From Baffinella frigidus (Eukaryota; Cryptophyceae; Cryptomonadales; Baffinellaceae), in assembly GCA_026770585.1 (NCBI GenBank), contig MU646343.1:960925-970938 (forward strand): DNA of 10,014 bases, written 5' to 3'. Below are positions 1 to 6,119 of the stretch, in pieces; position 1 is the first letter of the stretch; the number at the start of each line of letters is the position of its first letter. The notes under the pieces were generated by a model, which made no database searches, was not told the origin of the DNA, and saw nothing but the letters and a program-made list of their open reading frames with translations. Position numbers and translations under genes: made by a program.

Positions 1-225
1 CGCCAAATGTCAACTGTCCATGCCAAACGTCAACTGTCCACGCCAAATGTCAACTGCGGTGGATCACGCCCATGCTCAGGAGGTACACCTGCGATGCGGG
101 ACAAGTCAACTTTCCACGCCCCACGCCAAATGTCAACTGTCCGCGCCAAATGTCAACTGTCCACGCCAAATGTCAAATGTCCACGCCAAATGTCAACTGT
201 CCACGCCAAATGTCAACTGTGCACG
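1..225. repeat. 20-bp minisatellite (CGCCAAATGTCAACTGTCCA)n
   Basis: About three units at 1-55 and about five to six at 110-225, with point variation (for example TCCGCG, TCAAATG). The arrays flank the HRD exon copy at 56-88 on both sides, so this copy appears embedded in the satellite. The array runs off the left edge. Confidence 0.9.
56..88 (-). pseudogene. Kinase catalytic-loop exon copy 2, cut at HR by a minisatellite
   Basis: Acceptor GCATCGCAG, then VYLLSMGVIHR. The next bases are the first unit of the 20-bp minisatellite and give a stop within two codons. Upstream of the acceptor the same minisatellite resumes. This copy is closer to the kinase consensus (SMGVIHR) than the one at 458-496 but has lost the Asp. 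The true catalytic-loop exon may lie beyond the left edge. Confidence 0.6.
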
Positions 226-457
226 CCAGAGGGCTCGAGGGGAAAGGCCGTGTGCGTCAGGGCGTCCTATTTCACTGCCAGCCAGGATGTTTTACCTCAA
301 GTCAACAAGCTGATCCTCGGCAGTAAGTTGCCATTTCGTTTAGATGGACCTGGTCTGGGACCAGGCATTTGACTTAAGGCACTGTATTTCAGGGGGAGTT
401 GACTTAGTCGAAATGTTCTGGTTCAGGGTGTTTTTGTGCCAGGGGAGGGGGGGATGA
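226..457. other. Unassigned stretch
   Basis: No gene seen. Contains a small hairpin CCTGGTC/GACCAGG at 349-365 and scattered GTTGACTT/GTCAAC words reminiscent of the neighbouring minisatellite. Confidence 0.4.
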
Positions 458-496
458 GAGGTCGCGGTGGATCACGCTCATGCTCAGGAGGTGCAC
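458..496 (-). pseudogene. Kinase catalytic-loop exon copy 1 (HRD), 3' broken
   Basis: Acceptor GCATCGTAG, then VHLLSMSVIHRDL. The HRD motif carries the catalytic Asp. It starts in phase 0, matching exon 6, so SGM-VHLLS joins correctly. After HRDL the sequence becomes TCATCCCCCC with no GT donor, and the expected Lys-x-x-Asn after HRD is absent, so this copy seems truncated. It could be used if a donor further down exists, but none is convincing. Confidence 0.6.
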
Positions 497-505
497 CTAC
501 GATGC

Positions 506-766
506 GGATTAGGGTTTGTGGATTAGGGATTAGGGTTTCGGGTTGAGGATTGAGGGTTTAGGGGTGGGGGGGTGGGGTTTAGGGTTTAGGGTTAAGGGTT
601 CAGGGTTAAGGATTTAGGGTTGATGGTTGAGGGTTAAGGGTTAAGGGTTTATGGATTAGGGATGAGGGATGAGGGATTAGGAATAAGGGTTAAGAGTTTA
701 GGGATTCGGGATTAGGGTTTAAGGATTAGGGATTAGAGTGAAGGGTTTAAGGTTTAGGGTTGGGCA
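506..766 (+). repeat. Degenerate telomere-like repeat (TTTAGGG type)
   Basis: Dozens of TTAGGG/TTTAGGG/TTGAGGG variants in one orientation. It fills nearly the whole space between the exon 6 copy ending at 770 and the HRD exon copy starting at 496, which makes it an intron-like block on the minus strand. Confidence 0.9.
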
Positions 767-769
767 CAC

Positions 770-811
770 CATTCCGCTCAACATTCCGTGCACGATGTAG
801 CTCTTTGTGGC
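770..811 (-). pseudogene. Partial copy of kinase exon 6 (3' part)
   Basis: Encodes ATKSYIVHGMLSGM, matching the end of exon 6 (ATKRSVAHGLLSGM), with a usable donor ATG|GTGTGC. The start of the exon and its acceptor are missing. The 273 nt from this donor to the acceptor of the HRD copy at 496 are almost entirely telomere-like repeat, so the pair looks like a former exon-intron-exon unit. Confidence 0.6.
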
Positions 812-1488
812 CCTGTGAACCTTTCCTGGTACACCACACAGCGGGCTACAGGGGGGGGGGGAGGGCGCTGAGAGCCCGAGTTTCCGTTACCTTACCCGTA
901 GGAACCCCGCCATGTCCCTGCGGGTTGAATACTGTAGGGTCCTAGGTCTTATCGCTTAGGGGTTGTTCAAAATCTCTTGGAAGTCCGCTGTGTGGAAACC
1001 GAAGAAAAGGATCCAATATCAGTGCAAAGTGTTCCAAGTAGTCTCGTGAGCGGTACCAGGAGGCGTGTACTGGAAACCCGCGCGGCGGGAGGGCCCGCCT
1101 CACCACACGGCGGGCGAAGCCCGCCATGTGGTGAGGAATTCGACCCCCAAGAGGTCCTAGGCAGGTACTAGGGCCCGACGCTGGTTGCAATAAATTACCA
1201 TTTTCTCTCTTCTCAGACTTCGCCACACGGCTTAGCATCCAAACACAACCCTCCGCACATGAACCTATGCGGACTGCACATGTAAGGCTTGCCATCCTAA
1301 TAAAACCCTCACCACACGGCGGGCTTCGAGGGTTTCGGGACCCCTAGCTTTGGCGGTAACGTGACCAAATTTGCATCAGAAAATCCTTGAAGTCAACTCC
1401 CCACAAGGTACGTTGACTTTTGATGAAAGGTTCGTAGTCCACTGTGTGGGGAAGTCTCTCTGGCACAAAGTTAGGGTTTCGGGTTGGC
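812..1488. other. Intronic stretch with short dispersed repeats
   Basis: No gene supported. It holds a G11 run (851-861), a 39-bp hairpin at 1098-1136 (arms CCTCACCACA...GGCGGGC around GAA), another CACCACACGGCGGGC at 1311, GAAGTCCGCTGTGTGG at 980-995, and a segment at 1417-1448 found inverted near 5691-5727. The open frame on the minus strand at 1295-942 has no recognisable motif. Confidence 0.5.
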
Positions 1489-1720
1489 CATTCCGCTGAG
1501 GAGCCCGTGAGCGATGGATCGTTTTCATCTCTACGAAAGTATTGTATTAATTAATTGCTTTTGGTGCAACGAAATTTACTACACAAACGCTTTACTATTA
1601 CTTTTATGAGCAAATCGTGTAGTAATTTTCGTTGCCAAAAGCAATTAGTTAATACTTTTGTGGAGATGAGCTTGGTGGCCCAGGGGATGGACCCAGTCTT
1701 GAGGATTTCACCCGGTCGAG
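1489..1720 (-). pseudogene. Copy of kinase exon 6 interrupted by a foldback element
   Basis: The 5' part (about 1720-1670) encodes ILKTGSIPWATK and the 3' part (1521-1489) encodes RSIAHGLLSGM. Together they match exon 6 without gap. Between them lies the 145-bp foldback at 1525-1669, inserted in the Arg codon after ATK. The donor has mutated from GT to GC, and the 5' end of the exon with its acceptor is not recognisable. Confidence 0.65.
1525..1669. repeat. 145-bp foldback element, family copy 1
   Basis: Long imperfect inverted repeat: outer ends TCATCTC/GAGATGA, then AATTGCTTTTGG, then the core TTTACTACAC against GTGTAGTAATTTTCGTTG, with a loop of about 30 nt. It lies inside the exon 6 copy at 1489-1720. 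A close relative lies at 4701-4839. Structure resembles a non-autonomous foldback/MITE; no coding capacity. Confidence 0.8.
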
Positions 1721-1746
1721 CATTTCGGGGATCTCCGATTCGATGT

Positions 1747-1807
1747 GCAACGAAAATTACTACACGGACGAGACTGAAAACGTCCGGTGTGTAGTAATTT
1801 TCGTTGC
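1747..1807. repeat. 61-bp foldback element, core-only
   Basis: Perfect 19-bp inverted repeat GCAACGAAAATTACTACAC and its complement, with a further GGACG/CGTCC pairing inside. It has the same core as the longer foldbacks but no long outer arms. Confidence 0.8.
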
Positions 1808-1852
1808 CAGGATCGTATACTCGCCGCGATTAGATTAGGGTTCTGGGTTGAC

Positions 1853-1954
1853 CATTCCACTGAGGAGCCCGTGCGCGACGGAGCGCTTGGTGGCCCAGGG
1901 GATGGTGCCGGTCTTGAGGAAGTCCGCGAGGCTGATGCTGCACAGGTCCAGAAC
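1853..1954 (-). CDS. Kinase gene exon 6 (hinge, alpha-D, alpha-E)
   Basis: 102 nt, 34 codons, phase 0 at both ends. Acceptor CCCGGGCAG; donor ATG|GTCAAC. It encodes VLDLCSISLADFLK, TGTIPWATK and RSVAHGLLSGM. In TKL kinases the equivalent is the hinge, the GSL motif, an Ile-x-Trp turn and the alpha-E helix before the HRD loop. It is the only intact one of four copies of this exon in the window. The intron starts GTCAACCCAGAACCCTAATC, telomere-like from its fifth base or so. Confidence 0.82.
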
Positions 1955-3010
1955 CTGCCCGGGGGCGTGTGCAGCGGAACGTCTCACACACAACGATCGA
2001 ATTCGGTGGTGTCGTCTCACACACAACGATCGAATTTGGTGGTGTCGTCTCACACACAACGATCGAATTCGGTGGTGTCGTCTCACACACAACGATCGAA
2101 TTCGGTGGTGTCGTCTCACACACAACGATCTAATTGGTTGTTGTCGCGGGGCCACCCCAGATCAAAACTGGGAATTTCGGTAGAGCGCTTGTGGGAAAAC
2201 TTGGCCGATTTCAACGAGAAATGTTTTCAGAATTCGATCGTTGTGTGTGAGACGACAATTGCACAGGACCTGTACAGGTCCAGAACCTGCCCGGGGGCGG
2301 CCGTGGTCAGTGGAACGTCTCGCGGACTACAAAGGAACTTCGTGAATAACAAATGAGTGGATAATCCTAGGACCCTACGGTAAGCAATCCGTAGGGACAT
2401 TGGGTTGTTCATACGGATATCCTAACCGATTTTGTGTTAGAATCGGCCAGAAAATCCCTTCGAAGCCCGCTGTGTGGGGCGTAGACCATGCCGATGGTAA
2501 GGTCTAGCTCTGCCTTAGTAAAACTGGGCTCGCCATAAAATACATTTAGAACAGGAACTCAAGTTCACAAGTGCGACTAAAACATATTTATGGCCAGCTC
2601 AGTACGCAGGCAGAGGGAGAGGGTGTAAACCATGCCGATCGAGGAGACGCTCGTGCGGGAAGTGCGCCGAGACGCCCGCCAGCTGGACCAGGTCCTCTAT
2701 TTACAATCGCCAATTCGAGTTATAAAACATTCTTGGTGGGATTTGGGGCCGTGCCTACCGTTTTCCGGTAGGGAACGTGACCAACGCCCGTACAAAGCTG
2801 GACGTGCGCCTACAACCGACATGTAAAAAGAGGGCGTGGGCAGCCGGGGTGAACCATGCCGATGGAGAAGGCGCTCTTCGCCTCGCGTTCGTGCGGAAAG
2901 TGCGCCGAGACCCCCACCAGGTGGATCACGTTCTGGTGCCGCAGGTTCCGCATCACGTTCAGCTCCAGGTACACTGCCGGGGTGAGGGTTGAAGGTTAAG
3001 GGTGTAGGGT

Positions 3011-3056
<46 letters not shown>

Positions 3057-6000
3057 GGCGCGCACGCGCTCAGCACAGGCAAAATCCGTGCGCTGCGTCG
3101 GTGCGCTGCTGCTGGGTTGGGGTGCGGCGTTCGGGGGCAGGCGCTGACAGGCGGGGTGTGCAGCGCCTGAATGTGTACAAAGGTGTATCTACCAAAATGT
3201 GTGTCTACCACCGACCCCGCTGGACCACATTCGGCATGGGTTCCTGGGAAAACCGCACTTTTTGGTCCGACCCACTTGAGTCCTAGCTCTGCCTGAGTGA
3301 ATCTGGTCTTCTCAACATGAGGACCACTCGAGGCTAGAAAGGGGACCATTTAAAATGGGGGGTTGTTACATTTAGTACCAGTCACAGGCAGGCGTGGTCA
3401 CGTATCGGGCAGAATTCCGCCCGATACGTGACCAAACGCCCCCATCTGTATGAAAATTACTACACCCCTCTTTTTTTTCTTCACTTGTAAGCGAATCTCT
3501 GTTTTAAAATAGTCACACTTCTAGCCTCGAGTGGGAGAACGGACGTTGATGCTCCTGATCTGTGGAGAAATCCGGTCGATTTTTGGTGAGGCATCGATCA
3601 GTCTGAGGCAGAGCTTATCCGGGGAACCCTATTTTTCTTTCATCTGATGGCAATGAAAATTACTACACAATTCGTTTTTACTAGTCATATGAGAGCATGC
3701 GTGTAGTAATTTTCATTGGAATCAAATGAAAGAAAAATAGGGTTCCCCGGATAAGAGCTAGGAGTGCGCCTCAGCGACGGCACACGCATGTCCAGCTCTG
3801 CCTGAGTTACATTGTGGCGCGTCCTTCAAAGTATTTATCTTCGTATACTGTTGTATAGTTGGTGATATACGACTCTGGGTAGGTCCCTCGAGATTATCTT
3901 CTTTTTCGTGTGACCTCCCTGAGTCAATCAAGCGCAGAAATTCAGTACGAACGGGCGAATAGAACGCCTCGACGGCGAGCCAGAATAAAACTCAGGCAGA
4001 GCTGGAATATCCTCGCAAGCTCGTTGCTCCTAAAGCGCTGTGCAGAGAAGTTGGCCACGGGGAATAATGGAAAATCGAGAAAATGGAGCCATTCTGTCAA
4101 CTTTTGAGAAATTTAGTGCTATGAATTTCTCAAAAGTGGACAAAATGGCTCCAATTTCCTCATTGTCCCATTTTTTGGTGGCCAACTTCTCGGCACAGCG
4201 CTCTACCCGGAGCCTGTCGGCCACTTCGCTCAGGCCCTGTACATCCCTAACCCCTGAACCCTAAACCCTTCACTAAACCCTTCACTAAACCCTAAACCCT
4301 GAACCCTAACCCCTGAGCCCTAAACCCTTCCCTAAACCCTAAACCCTGAACCCTAAACCCTAAACCCTGAACCCTAAACCCTAAACCCTAAACCCTAAAC
4401 CCTGAACCCTGAACCCTAAACCCCAAACCGTAATCCGTACACCCTAATCCATAAATACAGCCCAGCTGCTCCTCGGAAGAGCGCCCCAAGGCGATAGATA
4501 TCTCTCCAATTTCACATGGATCTTTTTTCTAATTTATAGACTGGTTCAATGAAATTTACTACACACAAAGATCTTTATTAGCAATATTAAAGCAAACGTG
4601 TAGTAATTTTGACTGAATCCAAGTTTACAAATTAAAAAAATGTTTCCACATGAAATTGGGAACACCGAATAAAGCTTCGATCCCGGATATATAAGAGGAT
4701 TCATCTCCACAAAAGTATCAATTAATTGCTTTTGGCGCAACGAAATTTACTACGCAAATGCTCTACTATTACTTTTGTGAGCAAATCGTGTAGAAATTTT
4801 CGTTGCCCAAAAGCAGTTAATTAATACTTCCATGAAGATTGGGATGGAGCCACACGAGGCTATCCTTGCGAACAGAATAAAAGTACATTTTAAAATTTGT
4901 GGGGAAATGATCACGTTCCCGTACGGATGTCCGTACGGAAACGTGATCAAATGCTGACTTTTGGCGTGTTTCCTGGGCAAAAATCCAATAACTAACTTAT
5001 GAATCTGTTCGCATGGATAGCCTCGTGTGGGGAGGGGGGCCTTCTCGCATGCGCTGCGCGGTCGACCTCTCATGCATGTTGTTGGTGTTTTGGGCCAAAA
5101 GTGGACAACCGATCGCACAGACGGCTCCAAGAACGCGCTAATGGCTCTAAGAGCGCGCTTGGAATACCCTACGCAAGAGTCTGGCGTGGGGGCACCTTCG
5201 CGCATGCGCTGCGAGGTCGATTTGGAGTTGCTGGGATCCTGCGCGGGTTCCAACACACGGGGCATAACACGTTAGTCAAGGTCTCTTGTTTTCTCTCGCG
5301 CGCGCCCTGCCTCTCTATCTCTCGCTCTCGCTCTCGCTCTCTCGCTCGCTCGCTCCCTCTCGCTCTCGCTCTCTCTCTCCCTCTCATATTCTCTCTCCTT
5401 CTCGTGGGCGAAACATATCAGTAAAGGTTTCTCTCTCTCCCTCCCTCTCTCCCTCTCTCCCTCTCTCCCTCCCTCCCTCTCTCCCTCCCTCTCTCCCTCC
5501 CTCTCTCCCTCCCTCTCTCCCTCTCTCCCTCTCTCCCTCCCTCCCTCCCTCTCCCTCCCTCTCTCCCTCCCTCTCTCCCTCTCTCCCGTGGGGTGAGGAC
5601 GGGGCCGCGCGAGGCGAGGGCAGCGACTGCCTTTGAAAACGTGTTATTCAAAAGAAATTGTATATTTAAAAGAAATCTTATATTTACCATCCACACGGTG
5701 GACTACGAACCTTTCATCAAAATTTCATCAAAAGTCATCATGCCTTGAGGCAATTAACTTTAAGGATTGTCTGGTGCAATTTGGCTGCGTAACACCCTGA
5801 ATTCCAGCCCCCAACGAAACATTCGTAGCCCACCGTGTGGCAGGCCTCGTTCCAAACGCTCTACCGCCCAGATTGGCCAGACTAGCCTCCCCGCCCACCT
5901 CACCTCTCGTCCGCGTTTAATTTTTCCGGATGTGTACATCCCCCATCCCCCCTCGTGCAAAGTGGGGGTTGCCAAACGATCGAAATGCTTGGATTTGAGG

Positions 6001-6074
6001 GCGGGTGGGTTTAGGGTTTAGGGTTTGGGGTTCGGGGTTTGGGGTTTGGGGTTTAGAGTTTAGGGTTGAGGGTC

Positions 6075-6119
<45 letters not shown>

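Noticed and set aside
1-225. CRISPR array
   Set aside because: The units are contiguous tandem copies with no unique spacers, in a eukaryotic context.
1787-2356. 189-codon open frame on + covering the 33-bp repeats
   Set aside because: It is open because the unit is a multiple of three without stops. The opposite strand holds a real kinase exon and the frame has no motif.
3066-3092. Alternative kinase exon 4 encoding RTDFACAER
   Set aside because: It has an AG before it and a GT after it and sits next to telomere-like repeat, but it ends in phase 0 whereas exon 5 needs phase 1. The 40-nt candidate at 4236-4197 fits both phases and reads better as the start of alpha-C.
4750-5265. 171-codon open frame on -
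   Set aside because: It runs through two foldback hairpins and local duplications with no recognisable domain; it lies inside a kinase intron.
5027-5275. EVDLELLG in a + strand frame as a kinase alpha-C fragment
   Set aside because: Only a few residues fit, the strand is opposite to the rest of the kinase gene, and no LRHPN-like motif follows.
5286-5696. Ser/Pro/Leu-rich and Arg/Glu/Gly-rich open frames in the CT tract
   Set aside because: Low-complexity translation of a simple repeat.
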